Of a DNA stretch of 64,000 nucleotides, positions 37,737 through 47,787 are shown piece by piece. The first letter of the stretch is position 1. Each line of letters begins with the position of its first letter. The position numbers were made by a program, and so were the translations under genes. The notes below the pieces were generated by a model. That model was given only the letters and a program-made list of their open reading frames with translations. It did not search any database and had not been told where the DNA came from. This DNA comes from Pasteurella dagmatis (GTDB lineage: Bacteria > Pseudomonadota > Gammaproteobacteria > Enterobacterales > Pasteurellaceae). The stretch covers positions 372,001 through 436,000 of the forward strand of contig NZ_LT906448.1 in the NCBI RefSeq assembly GCF_900186835.1, written 5' to 3'.

Positions 37737-39341
37737 ATGCAAGTTAATCGTCCTATTCGTCAGGCATTACTGAGTGTTTCAGATAAAACTGGTATCGTTG
37801 AGTTTGCACAAGGTTTGGTACAGCGAGGTGTAAAGTTACTTTCAACAGGCGGCACAGCAAAATTATTAAATGATAATGGTTTATCTGTAACTGAAGTATC
37901 AGATTATACTGGTTTTCCAGAAATGATGGATGGACGTGTGAAAACATTACATCCAAAAGTGCATGGTGGTATTTTAGGGCGTCGTGGTACAGATGATGCA
38001 GTGATGAATCAACATGGTATCGATGGGATCGATATGGTTGTGGTGAATTTATATCCGTTTGCAGCGACAGTAGCAAAGCCAAATTGCACTTTAGAAGATG
38101 CAGTTGAGAATATTGATATTGGTGGACCAACAATGGTGCGTTCTGCTGCTAAGAACCATAAAGATGTGGCGATTGTGGTCAATAATAAGGATTTTGATGC
38201 TATTCTCACTGAAATGGATCAACACCAAAATAGCTTAACTTTAGAAACACGATTTAATCTAGCGATTAAGGCCTTCGAACATACGGCGCAATATGACGCT
38301 ATGATTGCTAACTACTTCGGACAAAAAGTACCACCGTATCAAGGTGCTGCTGAAGAAGATTTAACCCAAGAATGTGGTCAATTCCCTCGTACTTTAAACC
38401 TGAATTTTACCCGTAAACAAATAATGCGCTATGGCGAAAATAGCCATCAGCAAGCTGCTTTCTATGTAGAAAATGAATTAAAAGAAGCTAGCGTTTCTAC
38501 CGCTGTTCAACTGCAAGGTAAAGCTCTTTCTTATAATAACATTGCTGATACGGATGCAGCGTTGGAATGTGTGAAAGAATTCCTAGAGCCAGCTTGTGTG
38601 ATTGTGAAACACGCAAACCCTTGCGGTGTAGCATTAGGTGAAAGCATTTTAGAAGCCTATGATCGTGCTTATCAAACTGATCCTACTTCTGCATTTGGTG
38701 GTATTATCGCCTTTAACCGAGAGCTTGATGCACAAACTGCTCAAGCAATTATTGAGCGTCAATTCGTGGAAGTGATTATTGCTCCAAAGGTTGCGGAAGA
38801 TGCACAACAAATCCTTGCGACTAAGAAAAATGTGCGTGTGTTAGCTTGTGGTGAGTGGGAAGAAGAGCCTCTTGCTCGCTTAGATTTCAAACGAGTCAAT
38901 GGTGGCTTATTAGTGCAAGAAGCGGATTTAGGCCACATTGATATTGAAGATTTAGAGTTTGTGACGGAACGTAAACCAACGGTAGAAGAGATGTTCGATT
39001 TATTGTTCTGTTGGAAAGTGGCGAAATATGTGAAGTCTAATGCGATTGTTTATGCGAAAAATAAACAGACTATCGGTATTGGTGCAGGGCAGATGAGTCG
39101 AGTTTATTCTGCGAAAATTGCAGCAATTAAAGCAGAAGATGAAGGCTTACAAGTGGCTGGTTGTGTGATGGCATCTGATGCTTTCTTCCCATTCCGAGAT
39201 GGTATTGATGCAGCAGCGAAAGCTGGCATTACTTGCGTTATCCACCCAGGTGGCTCAATGCGTGATCAAGAAGTGATTGATGCTGCAAATGAACATGGTA
39301 TGGCGATGGTGTTGACGGGAATGCGTCATTTTAGACATTAA
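37737..39341 (+). CDS. purH: Bifunctional AICAR transformylase / IMP cyclohydrolase
   Basis: A 534-residue enzyme for the last two steps of IMP synthesis. The N-terminal cyclohydrolase has [17 protein letters not shown] and [11 protein letters not shown]. The C-terminal transformylase has [12 protein letters not shown], with the catalytic Lys-His, near residue 285. The start is placed at 37737 ([16 protein letters not shown]), 7 nt after AAGGA; a frame extending 18 codons upstream would lie over the promoter. It is first in a purH-purD unit under a PurR box. Confidence 0.97.
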   Translation: MQVNRPIRQALLSVSDKTGIVEFAQGLVQRGVKLLSTGGTAKLLNDNGLSVTEVSDYTGFPEMMDGRVKTLHPKVHGGILGRRGTDDAVMNQHGIDGIDMVVVNLYPFAATVAKPNCTLEDAVENIDIGGPTMVRSAAKNHKDVAIVVNNKDFDAILTEMDQHQNSLTLETRFNLAIKAFEHTAQYDAMIANYFGQKVPPYQGAAEEDLTQECGQFPRTLNLNFTRKQIMRYGENSHQQAAFYVENELKEASVSTAVQLQGKALSYNNIADTDAALECVKEFLEPACVIVKHANPCGVALGESILEAYDRAYQTDPTSAFGGIIAFNRELDAQTAQAIIERQFVEVIIAPKVAEDAQQILATKKNVRVLACGEWEEEPLARLDFKRVNGGLLVQEADLGHIDIEDLEFVTERKPTVEEMFDLLFCWKVAKYVKSNAIVYAKNKQTIGIGAGQMSRVYSAKIAAIKAEDEGLQVAGCVMASDAFFPFRDGIDAAAKAGITCVIHPGGSMRDQEVIDAANEHGMAMVLTGMRHFRH

Positions 39342-39413
39342 GATTTAATGTATTTATCAAAATGTCCCATTTTAAATAAATGTATCAATTTCAAATAACA
39401 CAGGAAAATCATT

Positions 39414-40697
39414 ATGAACATTCTCATCATCGGAAATGGCGGTCGAGAACACGCATTGGCTTGGAAAGTTGCGCAATCTCCATTAGCAGATAAAGTATTT
39501 GTTGCTCCAGGTAATGCTGGAACTGCATTAGAAGATAAAGTTGAAAACGTAGCAATTTCTGCGACCGATGTCGAAAAATTAGTAGCGTTTGCACAAGAAA
39601 ATCAAATTGGTTTAACTATTGTTGGACCTGAAGCACCATTAGTAATTGGTGTTGTAGATGCATTTCGCGCAGCAGGTTTGAAAATTTTTGGACCAACTCA
39701 AGCTGCTGCACAATTAGAAGGTTCAAAAGCCTTTACTAAAGATTTTTTAGCGCGTCATAAAATTCCAACTGCAGAATATCAAAACTTTACTGAAGTTGAG
39801 CCTGCTTTGGCGTATTTACGTGAAAAAGGCGCACCAATCGTAGTTAAAGCAGATGGTTTAGCAGCAGGCAAAGGCGTGATTGTTGCGATGACTTTAGAAG
39901 AAGCAGAAATAGCAGTAAAAGATATGCTTTCAGGTAATGCCTTTGGTGAAGCTGGGAGCCGTGTAGTTATTGAAGAATTTTTAGATGGTGAAGAGGCGAG
40001 TTTCATCGTGATGGTGGATGGTAAAAACGTTGAGCCAATGGCAACCAGTCAAGACCATAAGCGTGTAGGTGAAAATGATACAGGTTTAAATACGGGCGGT
40101 ATGGGGGCATATTCACCTGCACCTGTTGTAACTGCTGAAATTCACGATCGTATTATGCAAGAAGTGATTTATCCGACAGTAAATGGAATGGCCGCAGAAG
40201 GCAACGTGTATACAGGTTTTCTTTATGCAGGCTTGATGATTATGCCTAATGGTCAGCCAAAAGTGATTGAATTTAACTGCCGTTTCGGTGATCCTGAAAC
40301 ACAACCAATTATGTTGCGTCTAGATTCAGATTTAGTTGAGCTTTGCCTTGCTGCTTGCGAAGGTAAATTGGATGAGAAAAAATCACAGTGGTGTGAAAAG
40401 GCTTCACTTGGAATTGTTCTTGCTGCGGAAGGTTATCCCGGTGATTATCGCAAAGGTGACGAGATTACAGGCATCGAAAGTGCGGTCGAAAATCAAAAAG
40501 TTTTTTTAGCTGGTGTGGAAAATAAAGACGGTAAATTAGTTACCAATGGTGGCCGTGTCGTTTGTGTAACGGCATTAGGCGATAGTGTTTATGATGCACA
40601 ACAACAAGCACTGAGGTTAGCCGAAAAAGTGAAATGGGCTGGTCGTTTCTATCGTCGTGATATTGGTTATCGCGCAGTTGCAAGAGAACAACAATAA
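39414..40697 (+). CDS. purD: Phosphoribosylamine-glycine ligase
   Basis: A 427-residue ATP-grasp ligase forming glycinamide ribonucleotide. The opening MNILIIGNGGREHALAWK, the KADGLAAGKGV ATP-binding loop near residue 145 and the ATP-grasp end block IEFNCRFGDPETQ near 285 are intact. It follows purH by 72 bp with AGGAAA before the ATG, as in the enteric purHD operon. An uptake word (AAGTGCGGT) is inside the coding region near 40481. Confidence 0.97.
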   Translation: MNILIIGNGGREHALAWKVAQSPLADKVFVAPGNAGTALEDKVENVAISATDVEKLVAFAQENQIGLTIVGPEAPLVIGVVDAFRAAGLKIFGPTQAAAQLEGSKAFTKDFLARHKIPTAEYQNFTEVEPALAYLREKGAPIVVKADGLAAGKGVIVAMTLEEAEIAVKDMLSGNAFGEAGSRVVIEEFLDGEEASFIVMVDGKNVEPMATSQDHKRVGENDTGLNTGGMGAYSPAPVVTAEIHDRIMQEVIYPTVNGMAAEGNVYTGFLYAGLMIMPNGQPKVIEFNCRFGDPETQPIMLRLDSDLVELCLAACEGKLDEKKSQWCEKASLGIVLAAEGYPGDYRKGDEITGIESAVENQKVFLAGVENKDGKLVTNGGRVVCVTALGDSVYDAQQQALRLAEKVKWAGRFYRRDIGYRAVAREQQ

Positions 40698-40710
40698 AGC
40701 GCGGTATCTT

Positions 40711-40740
40711 TTTCATCGATTTGATAAGATGAAATTTTTT
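40711..40740 (+). terminator. Possible purHD terminator
   Basis: TTTCATC (40711-40717) and GATGAAA (40728-40734) form a 7-bp stem with a 10-nt loop and a six-T tail. Confidence 0.5.
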
Positions 40741-40845
40741 CATTAAAAAATGAAAAATTAACAACCAAATTTTAATTAAAAAATCCTGTGGAAACAGGTA
40801 CACTAACTGAATTCACAATCATCTTTACTTAAAGAGGAAATCATA

Positions 40846-42108
40846 ATGTTAAAAAGAAGTATGAACATCGCTGATTACGATCCGGTTTTATGGCAAGCAA
40901 TTCAAGACGAAAATCGTCGTCAAGAAGAACATATCGAATTAATCGCATCTGAAAACTATGCAAGCCCACGTGTAATGGAAGCGCAAGGTTCTCAATTCAC
41001 TAATAAATATGCAGAAGGTTACCCGGGTAAACGTTATTATGGTGGTTGTGAGTATGCGGATATTGTTGAGCAGTTAGCAATTGATCGTGCGAAAGAATTA
41101 TTTGATGCAGATTATGTGAACGTACAACCTCACTCCGGTTCACAAGCAAACGCAGCTGTTTATGGCGCATTGTTACAGCCACACGATACTATTCTAGGGA
41201 TGAGTCTTGCACACGGTGGTCACTTAACGCACGGCGCATCAGTGAGCTTTTCTGGTAAAATCTATAACGCAGTTCAATATGGGATCACTGCAGATGGTTT
41301 AATTGATTATGAAGATGTTCGCCAAAAAGCATTAGAATGCAAACCTAAAATGATCGTAGCTGGTTTCTCTGCTTACTCTCAAGTGGTTGATTGGGCGAAA
41401 ATGCGTGAAATCGCTGATGAAGTAGGTGCATACCTTTTCGTTGATATGGCACACGTTGCGGGTCTTATCGCAGCTGGTGTTTACCCAAGCCCGTTACCAC
41501 ACGCACATATCGTAACGACAACAACACACAAAACATTAGGTGGTCCACGTGGTGGTTTAATTCTTTCTTCAGCGAAAGATGAGGAGCTTTATAAAAAATT
41601 ACAAAGCTCTGTATTCCCAGCAAACCAAGGGGGACCATTAGTTCACGTGATTGCTGCAAAAGCAGTTTGTTTTAAAGAAGCGCTTGAGCCTGAATACAAA
41701 GAATACCAAAAACAAGTACTTAAAAATGCAAAAGCGATGGTGGAAGTGTTTAAACAACGTGGTTACAACGTGGTATCAAACGGCACTGAAAACCACTTAT
41801 TCTTAGTAGATTTAGTGAGTCATGGTTTAACAGGTAAAGCGGCTGATGCAGCATTAGGTAGCGCAAACATCACCGTAAATAAAAACGCAGTACCAAATGA
41901 CCCACAGAAACCATTTGTGACTTCAGGTATCCGTGTTGGTACACCATCAATCACACGTCGTGGCTTCAAAGAAGCAGAATCTGCAGAATTAGCAGGTTGG
42001 ATGTGTGATGTGTTAGATGCAATGGGTAAAGACAACGAAACACAAGTGATTGCAGATACAAAAGAGAAAGTATTAGCAATTTGTAAGCGTCTGCCTGTTT
42101 ACGCATAA
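40846..42108 (+). CDS. glyA: Serine hydroxymethyltransferase
   Basis: A 420-residue PLP enzyme interconverting serine and glycine and loading one-carbon units on tetrahydrofolate. The PLP lysine is in [15 protein letters not shown] near residue 230. The opening [13 protein letters not shown] matches E. coli GlyA. AAGAGGAAA precedes the ATG. It supplies glycine and methylene-folate for the neighbouring purine genes and for MetH. No clear PurR box was seen in the 148 bp before it. Confidence 0.97.
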   Translation: MLKRSMNIADYDPVLWQAIQDENRRQEEHIELIASENYASPRVMEAQGSQFTNKYAEGYPGKRYYGGCEYADIVEQLAIDRAKELFDADYVNVQPHSGSQANAAVYGALLQPHDTILGMSLAHGGHLTHGASVSFSGKIYNAVQYGITADGLIDYEDVRQKALECKPKMIVAGFSAYSQVVDWAKMREIADEVGAYLFVDMAHVAGLIAAGVYPSPLPHAHIVTTTTHKTLGGPRGGLILSSAKDEELYKKLQSSVFPANQGGPLVHVIAAKAVCFKEALEPEYKEYQKQVLKNAKAMVEVFKQRGYNVVSNGTENHLFLVDLVSHGLTGKAADAALGSANITVNKNAVPNDPQKPFVTSGIRVGTPSITRRGFKEAESAELAGWMCDVLDAMGKDNETQVIADTKEKVLAICKRLPVYA

Positions 42109-42133
42109 TCTAAAAGTCTATTCTAATCATTAT

Positions 42134-42160
42134 TACGGTGGCATTTGCCACCGTATTTTT
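42134..42160 (+). terminator. glyA terminator
   Basis: A perfect 10-bp stem TACGGTGGCA/TGCCACCGTA with a 2-nt apex and T5 tail. Confidence 0.92.
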
Positions 42161-42313
42161 CGTAAAATTTTTCTTATTTTGACCGCACTTTTTATTCTTT
42201 CCGATTTGATTGCTTTCTCAGCAAGGTAAGTTATATTAATTGATGAGAATGTTGGTTGTTTCTCACTTCATCTAATATTCTAAATTAATCATAAGGTTAA
42301 AAGGAGAGTAGTT

Positions 42314-43120
42314 ATGAAAAAGATCATTGGCTTTTCGAGCTTAGTTTTAGGAGTATGTTATTCTACAGCCAGCTTTGCTTTTATTGAGAAAAACATTGAG
42401 GTTTATAGCCAAGGTATGAACAAAAATGTGCCTGTCACAGTAGTATTGCCGGAAGGCTATTCTATCGAGAAAAAATACAGCACGATTTATACATTGCATG
42501 GCTGGTCAGGTAATAATCGTAATTTTCCTGAAAAAACAAATTTAGGCGAGCTTGCGGATAAATACAATGTTGTGTATGTATCACCTGATGGTAACTATGA
42601 TAGCTGGTATGTGGACAGTGAGTTGAAGAAAAACTCTAAATATCATGGATTCATTGTTAAAGAATTAGTGCCTTATATTGATCAACATTTTTCGACGCAT
42701 AATGTCAAAGAGCAACGTGCGATTACTGGTTTGAGTATGGGCGGTTTTGGTGCTCTGTATATTGGGATAAAAAATCAAGATGTGTTTGGCAATATTGGTA
42801 GTATGAGCGGTGGGGTTGATCCTGAACAATTCCAACATAACTGGGGCATTAATTCTGTTATTGATAAACACTGGGCACAATATAATATTGCAGATTTAGC
42901 ACCTCGTTTAATCTTTTCTAAAACTCAGCTGATCATTGATTGTGGTTTGGATGATTTCTTTATTGAGTCGAATCGTGCTTTACATAAAAAGCTACTAGAT
43001 CTTCAAGTTAAACATACTTACATTGAAAGACCGGGATCACATTCGTGGGATTATTGGAAGGAGTCTATTCGTCAACATACATCCTTTTTCATGAATAATT
43101 TTGCAGAAGCGATGAAATAG
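42314..43120 (+). CDS. Exported esterase, esterase-D / antigen-85 fold
   Basis: A 268-residue alpha/beta hydrolase with a signal peptide (about residues 1-22, ending SFA), so it is periplasmic or secreted. The nucleophile is the Ser in GLSMGGFGALY near residue 143. An Asp in IDCGLDDFF near 213 and the His in RPGSHSWDYW near 243 complete the triad. The Trp-rich loop TLHGWSGNNRNF precedes the active site. It is related to the PF00756 esterases; the natural substrate is unknown. AAAGGAGAG lies before the ATG and an uptake word is 120 bp upstream. Confidence 0.85.
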   Translation: MKKIIGFSSLVLGVCYSTASFAFIEKNIEVYSQGMNKNVPVTVVLPEGYSIEKKYSTIYTLHGWSGNNRNFPEKTNLGELADKYNVVYVSPDGNYDSWYVDSELKKNSKYHGFIVKELVPYIDQHFSTHNVKEQRAITGLSMGGFGALYIGIKNQDVFGNIGSMSGGVDPEQFQHNWGINSVIDKHWAQYNIADLAPRLIFSKTQLIIDCGLDDFFIESNRALHKKLLDLQVKHTYIERPGSHSWDYWKESIRQHTSFFMNNFAEAMK

Positions 43121-43130
43121 TGTTTTTATA

Positions 43131-43172
43131 AAAAGAGCGGTCAAAATTTAAAAAATTCTGACCGCCCTTTTT
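43131..43172. terminator. Bidirectional terminator with uptake-like arms
   Basis: AAAAGAGCGGTCA (from 43131) and TGACCGCCCTTTTT (to 43172) pair with one or two mismatches. It lies between the convergent esterase gene and secF. Confidence 0.8.
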
Positions 43173-43187
43173 ATCTAATCTGACAGA

Positions 43188-44165
43188 TTAAGGCAAATCG
43201 TCAATATCATCTTTATCAACTTTTGGTGGAAGCATATGTTCACGTTTTAAACCTAAATCATAAGCTAAAGCAATCGCAACGAAGATAGATGAATAAGTAC
43301 CAAAACCGATACCAATCAGTAATGCGACAGAGAAACTATGGATACTAGGACCACCAAACACTAACAATGACACCACAACGATCACAGTTGTCGCAGAGGT
43401 CATTAAGGTTCTTGATAGGGTTTGTGAAAGTGAGATATCGATAATATCGATAACTTCAGTTCTTCTGATTTTACGCATATTCTCACGAACACGGTCAAAT
43501 ACAACGATACTATCGTTTAGTGAATAGCCCACAACGGTCAAGATCGCAGCTACGAATGTTAAATCAATCTCAATTTGGAATAATGAGAAAAGTCCAAGTG
43601 TGACGATAACGTCGTGTGCTAAAGAAGCAATCGCTCCTACCGCTAAACGCCATTCAAATCGTAAACCTATATAAGCTAATAGCATCAATAGTGTCGCTAA
43701 TGTAGCATAGATAGCAGATTGAGTAAGTTCCTCTCCCACGTTTGGACCCACGAATTCAATACTGTGGACTGTCACATTAGGATCGATATTATTTGCCATC
43801 ATTTGTTTTACATTATTACCCAAGTTTGCATCACTTACTGCTGCTGGCAAACGAATGATAATATCACGTACGCTACCAGAGTTTTGAACGATAGCACTTT
43901 GAATACCGTTATTTTCTAGGGTTGAACGAACCTTATCTAATTCTGCTGGTTGTGAAAAGCTCATATCAATCACCGTACCGCCAGTGAAGTCTAATCCCCA
44001 GTTAAAACCTTTGCTATACACAAAGAAAAGCGACAACAATATAGCGAATACAGAAACAGCATAACCCCAAACGCGGCCTTTCATAAATCGAATTAGGCGA
44101 TATGGCAGTTTTACTTCAACATTTTCATTTGTCGCCGATTCATTTTTCTTTTCAAATAAACTCAC
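43188..44165 (-). CDS. secF: Protein-export membrane protein SecF
   Basis: An RND-like partner of SecD that uses the proton gradient to complete export through SecYEG. Six membrane segments are visible, with the family blocks FNWGLDFTGGTVIDM near residue 50 and GYSLNDSIVVFDRVRENM in the membrane domain. The start is uncertain. A GTG at 44165, 10 nt after the secD stop and with GAGGG 5 nt upstream, gives 325 residues and is preferred. An ATG at 44207 would overlap secD by 32 bp. Confidence 0.93.
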   Translation of the reverse strand: MSLFEKKNESATNENVEVKLPYRLIRFMKGRVWGYAVSVFAILLSLFFVYSKGFNWGLDFTGGTVIDMSFSQPAELDKVRSTLENNGIQSAIVQNSGSVRDIIIRLPAAVSDANLGNNVKQMMANNIDPNVTVHSIEFVGPNVGEELTQSAIYATLATLLMLLAYIGLRFEWRLAVGAIASLAHDVIVTLGLFSLFQIEIDLTFVAAILTVVGYSLNDSIVVFDRVRENMRKIRRTEVIDIIDISLSQTLSRTLMTSATTVIVVVSLLVFGGPSIHSFSVALLIGIGFGTYSSIFVAIALAYDLGLKREHMLPPKVDKDDIDDLP

Positions 44166-44175
44166 AATACCCTCA

Positions 44176-46026
44176 CTAAATCGATAGTTTGTTGATTCGC
44201 TTACCACCGTATAAGAAGTTCACGATAGCACGAGTACCGACAATTGCAGTAAACATAGAAATTGCAACCCCTAGTGCGAGGGTAATTGCAAAACCTTTAA
44301 CAGGACCTGCACCAACAGCATAAAGAATAATTGCCGTGAGGATGGTGGTTAAGTTTGCATCAAAGATACTGGTGAATGCACCAGAATATCCTTCGTTAAT
44401 CGCTTGTTGTACAGGACGACCATTGCGAATTTCTTCTTTTATCCGCTCAAATATCAGTACGTTAGCGTCAATGGACATCCCGACTGAAAGTACGATACCG
44501 GCAATACCTGGCATTGAAAGTGTTGCACCTGGTAAAAGTGACATTAAGCCAACAACTAAGATAATATTTGCGATTAGTGCCACATTTGCAATCATACCGA
44601 ATTTGCGATAGTAGAATGCCACGAAAATGACTACTGCAACTAATCCCCAAAAACTTGCTTCAAGACCTTGTCGCACATTTTCCGCACCAAGAGAAGGACC
44701 GATCGTACGTTCTTCTACAATTTGGATTGGAGCAATCAATGCTCCAGAGCGTAATAATACTGCAAGGTTTAGTGCTTCAGCAGGGCTATCAATACCCGTG
44801 ATTTGGAATTGACTACCAAAACGACCTTGAATTGTTGCGACGTTGATGACTTCTTCGTGTTTTTCTAAGATTGATTTCCCATTTTCGTCTTTTTTACCGC
44901 TGTCTTTATATTCTACATATAAAGTTGCCATTGGTTTTTTCAGATTTAAACGGGTGGTTTGTGACATAATCTCGCCGCCTTCACTGTCCAAGGTAACACT
45001 GACTTGTGGACGTGAGGTTTGTTGGTCAAGACCTGAACTTGCATTGGTAATATGTTCACCACCTAATACTGCTCGTTTGTAAAGCACAATTGGGCGACCG
45101 CTGCGATCAAGTTTCACTTCTGAATCTGCGGGGATAAATCCGCGAGAAGCGGAATCCAAGTTTACATTCTCATTCACTAGGCGAAACTCTAAAGTTGCTG
45201 TTGCACCAAGGATTTCTTTTGCACGTGCAGTGTCTTGCACACCGGGTAATTCAACAACAATACGCTCTGCACCTTGACGTTGAATAACAGCTTCAGAAAC
45301 ACCTAATTCAGATACACGTTTACGCAAAATTGTTAAGTTTTGCTCAATTGCACTTTCACGAGCTTCATTTAATGCATTGTCTGATAAAGTAAGTAAAAGC
45401 GTATTATTAGATAAAGTTGTGATATTCAAATCGTGATGTTGTTTGCGTAAGAAACGTTGTGCATCATCAAGTTGTTCTGGTTTAAGTAACGTGATTTGTG
45501 TACTGAAACCTTCAGCAGCTTTAATGGAAGTATATTGATATTTTTCTTTACGTAATTGAGTGCGTAGTGTGTCTTGTAACTGCTCTTGACGTTTGTTTAA
45601 GGCAGAGTTCATATCTATTTCCATTAGGAAACGGACACCACCACGTAAGTCTAAGCCCCATTTCATTGGATAAGCACCAATTGATGTCAGCCATTTGGGT
45701 GTCGCTGGAGCAAGGTTAAGTGCAACAGAATAACCATTTCCTAAATTTTCTGATAGTTTATCCTTTGCAAGGAGCTGATCGTCTGTGTTATTAAAACGGG
45801 CTAAGATTGAACCGTTTTCTAAAATAATAGACTTAGTTTCTAATTGATTTTGTTTCAACAAGGTTTGCACATTGCTAAAAACTTCCGCATTGGCTTCTTG
45901 GCCACGGGTTCCTGAGATTTGAACGGCTGGATCTTCACCGTAGAGATTTGGAAGTGAATATAAAACACCAACGATGATGGTGAGAATCACCAAAATATTC
46001 TTCCAAAGAGGGTAACGGTTTAGCAT
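44176..46026 (-). CDS. secD: Protein-export membrane protein SecD
   Basis: A 616-residue subunit with six membrane segments and a large periplasmic P1 domain. The start MLNRYPLWKNILVI matches E. coli SecD and follows AAAGGG; the frame open from 46059 adds 11 unsupported residues. Conserved blocks are WGLDLRGGVRFLMEID near residue 125, VVELPGVQDT near 265, and SMSIDANVLIFERIKEE in the membrane half. It is co-transcribed with secF and separated from yajC by a terminator-like hairpin. Confidence 0.96.
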   Translation of the reverse strand: MLNRYPLWKNILVILTIIVGVLYSLPNLYGEDPAVQISGTRGQEANAEVFSNVQTLLKQNQLETKSIILENGSILARFNNTDDQLLAKDKLSENLGNGYSVALNLAPATPKWLTSIGAYPMKWGLDLRGGVRFLMEIDMNSALNKRQEQLQDTLRTQLRKEKYQYTSIKAAEGFSTQITLLKPEQLDDAQRFLRKQHHDLNITTLSNNTLLLTLSDNALNEARESAIEQNLTILRKRVSELGVSEAVIQRQGAERIVVELPGVQDTARAKEILGATATLEFRLVNENVNLDSASRGFIPADSEVKLDRSGRPIVLYKRAVLGGEHITNASSGLDQQTSRPQVSVTLDSEGGEIMSQTTRLNLKKPMATLYVEYKDSGKKDENGKSILEKHEEVINVATIQGRFGSQFQITGIDSPAEALNLAVLLRSGALIAPIQIVEERTIGPSLGAENVRQGLEASFWGLVAVVIFVAFYYRKFGMIANVALIANIILVVGLMSLLPGATLSMPGIAGIVLSVGMSIDANVLIFERIKEEIRNGRPVQQAINEGYSGAFTSIFDANLTTILTAIILYAVGAGPVKGFAITLALGVAISMFTAIVGTRAIVNFLYGGKRINKLSI

Positions 46027-46062
46027 AGTTTTCCCTTTAGGTATATGGTTTGTTGACAATCC

Positions 46063-46105
46063 AAAAAATAGTTGCGTTGCTCTTCTAAACAGTTGAACAA
46101 CGCAA
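46063..46105 (-). terminator. Terminator-like hairpin between yajC and secD
   Basis: Arms 46072-46082 and 46095-46105 form an 11-bp stem with one G.U and a 12-nt loop. On the leftward strand they are followed by CTATTTTTT (46071-46063). The hairpin lies 46-80 bp before the secD start, so it could end yajC transcripts or attenuate secDF. Confidence 0.75.
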
Positions 46106-46208
46106 AATTTGAGAGGTCCGAAGACAACTAAATATACTATTTGGTATGTTTCATTTGTTGATATAATCCATCATCCATAAGTAATGGAATTGTCATAGAC
46201 CTTAAAAA

Positions 46209-46499
46209 TTAAGATTTTAATGAGCCTTTTGGTAAAATCGCAACAACATAGTTACGGTTAATAGTAACTTCTGTTGAATCATTCAATGCGATAACGATGC
46301 TATCGTCTGTCACTTTTGTGATGCGACCAATTAAACCACCAGCAGTCAATACTTCAGTGCCTTTTGCTAATTCAGACATTAATTTTTTGTGTTCTTTATT
46401 ACGTTTTGCTTGTGGACGATAAATCATAAAATAAAAGATCAATCCAAATAAGACGAAAATAAACAACATTGACATTGGGCTACCTTGTTGAGCTTCCAT
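46209..46499 (-). CDS. yajC: Sec translocon accessory protein YajC
   Basis: A 96-residue single-span protein associated with SecDF. One membrane segment (MLFIFVLFGLIFYFMIY, about residues 10-27) is followed by RPQAKRNKEHKKLMSELAKG, the family signature, and a small cytoplasmic beta domain ending VVAILPKGSLKS. AAAGGGAAA precedes the ATG. It heads yajC-secD-secF, but 182 bp with a hairpin separate it from secD. Confidence 0.95.
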   Translation of the reverse strand: MEAQQGSPMSMLFIFVLFGLIFYFMIYRPQAKRNKEHKKLMSELAKGTEVLTAGGLIGRITKVTDDSIVIALNDSTEVTINRNYVVAILPKGSLKS

Positions 46500-46829
46500 T
46501 TGCTATTTCCCTTTTTAAGTGTAGTAAGAGTTAAAATACGACGGCTTGTTGACTATCTATTTTCGGTAGGTAACTTTGAAAAAAGAAACCGCACTTAACA
46601 ATCAACAAGCCTTGAAACTTGACGAAAAAATCGCTTGCTAAAAATACCATAAAATCCAATGAAGTGAAAGAAATTGGGACTATTTTTACTTGTATAAGTG
46701 CGGTTAATTTCTGTTTTATATTAAAATATCGACTTAGTATGATGACAGATTAGAATATCTTTTATCATCTCTCGATTAGCGCGATAATAGTGCTGACCAT
46801 TTTGTTATTTCAAATAAAAAGGAATTATT
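46500..46829. other. 330-bp divergent region between yajC and hypA
   Basis: Contains two opposed uptake words, ACCGCACTT (46588-46596) and AAGTGCGGT (46696-46704), about 100 bp apart. A loose dyad GATGA/TCATC lies near 46741-46770, and promoters for both genes are expected here. No FNR box (TTGAT-N4-ATCAA) was found and no gene is seen. Confidence 0.5.
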
Positions 46830-47171
46830 ATGCACGAGATGTCACTTTGCCAAAATATGATGCAAATTCTTGAAAAAGAATGTACTAAAAATAAGGTAAA
46901 ACAAGTAACGGATTTATGGCTAGAATTAGGTGTATTATCTTGCGTTGAAAAATCCTCATTAGCATTTTGTTTTGAAATTATGTGTCGTGGGACAATGGCT
47001 GAAAATTGCCGTTTACACTTTATTGATGTGCCTGCAAGTGCATGGTGTTGGCAATGTCAGAAAATGGTCGAAGTAGAGATTGGGCAAGCAGCTTGCCCAA
47101 CTTGTGGAAGTACACATTTACAAGTACAACAAGGAAATGAGTTACGTATCAAAGAGATTGCTGTGAAATAG
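46830..47171 (+). CDS. hypA: Hydrogenase nickel incorporation protein HypA
   Basis: A 113-residue nickel chaperone that delivers Ni to the large subunit of [NiFe] hydrogenase together with HypB. The N-terminal MHEMSLCQNM contains the Ni-binding His2. A zinc site is formed by CWQC near residue 73 and CPTCGS near 89. AAAGGAAT lies before the ATG. It stands alone on the rightward strand, and its last 23 bp overlap the end of the convergent nikO gene. Its presence fits the hyf operon in the same window; hypB is not here. Confidence 0.95.
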   Translation: MHEMSLCQNMMQILEKECTKNKVKQVTDLWLELGVLSCVEKSSLAFCFEIMCRGTMAENCRLHFIDVPASAWCWQCQKMVEVEIGQAACPTCGSTHLQVQQGNELRIKEIAVK

Positions 47172-47787
47172 CAGACATATTGAATACATCTGTTGCAATA
47201 CGTTGTATAAATTGCATATCGTGAGATGCTATAATCATTGGTAAATCCAATTTTAATAACACGTCGATCAAACGATCCACATTTTTAGGATCTAAGCCGT
47301 TTGTTGGTTCATCTAACAATAGTACTTGTGGTTTCATTGCTAATACGCCGGCAAGTGCGGTGAAATTTTTCTCACCTCCAGATAGCAGGTTTACAGAACG
47401 TTCTGCTAAACGTGTAATACCTAATTGTTCCAGTTGTTGTTGTGCAATAGCGTAGGCTTCTTTCTTGCTAATGCCTTGATTTAATGGCCCAAATGCTACA
47501 TCGTCTAAAACGGTTGGACCGAAAAGTTGATCATCTGGATTTTGAAAAAGTAAGCCAATTTTTCCACGTTTTTGAGCAAATTGTTTTTCACTTTTACATT
47601 CATCACCGAGCAAATAAATTTTCCCTTCAAAAGGTACAAATCCCATTAAGCTGTGAAGTAACGTCGTTTTGCCACAGCCAATCGAACCACATAAACATAA
47701 ACGTTGTTGTGAATTAAGCGTTAAGTTGATGTCGCTCAGTAAGGTTTTTCCTTGGCGAGTAATAGTTAAATTTTCCGTTCTAATCAT
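47149..47787 (-). CDS. nikO: Nickel ECF transporter ATPase NikO (CbiO-like)
   Basis: The ATP-hydrolysing subunit of the energy-coupling-factor importer for nickel, 212 residues from the preferred start. Walker A is GSIGCGKTTLLHSL near residue 38, the signature is LLSGGEKNFTALAG, and Walker B is VLLLDEPTNGLD. The ATG at 47787 overlaps the nikQ stop (ATGATTAG); an ATG 42 bp upstream lies inside nikQ. Its 3' end overlaps the 3' end of convergent hypA by 23 bp. Nickel specificity follows from the NikK/NikL partners and NimR next door. Confidence 0.9.
   Translation of the reverse strand: MIRTENLTITRQGKTLLSDINLTLNSQQRLCLCGSIGCGKTTLLHSLMGFVPFEGKIYLLGDECKSEKQFAQKRGKIGLLFQNPDDQLFGPTVLDDVAFGPLNQGISKKEAYAIAQQQLEQLGITRLAERSVNLLSGGEKNFTALAGVLAMKPQVLLLDEPTNGLDPKNVDRLIDVLLKLDLPMIIASHDMQFIQRIATDVFNMSAISQQSL

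Noticed and set aside
37753-38133. 126-codon leftward frame
   Set aside because: Antisense shadow within purH.
46741-46770. NikR-type operator before hypA
   Set aside because: The GATGA...TCATC dyad is short, with the wrong spacing for the GTATGA-N16-TCATAC consensus, and NimR already explains nickel control nearby.
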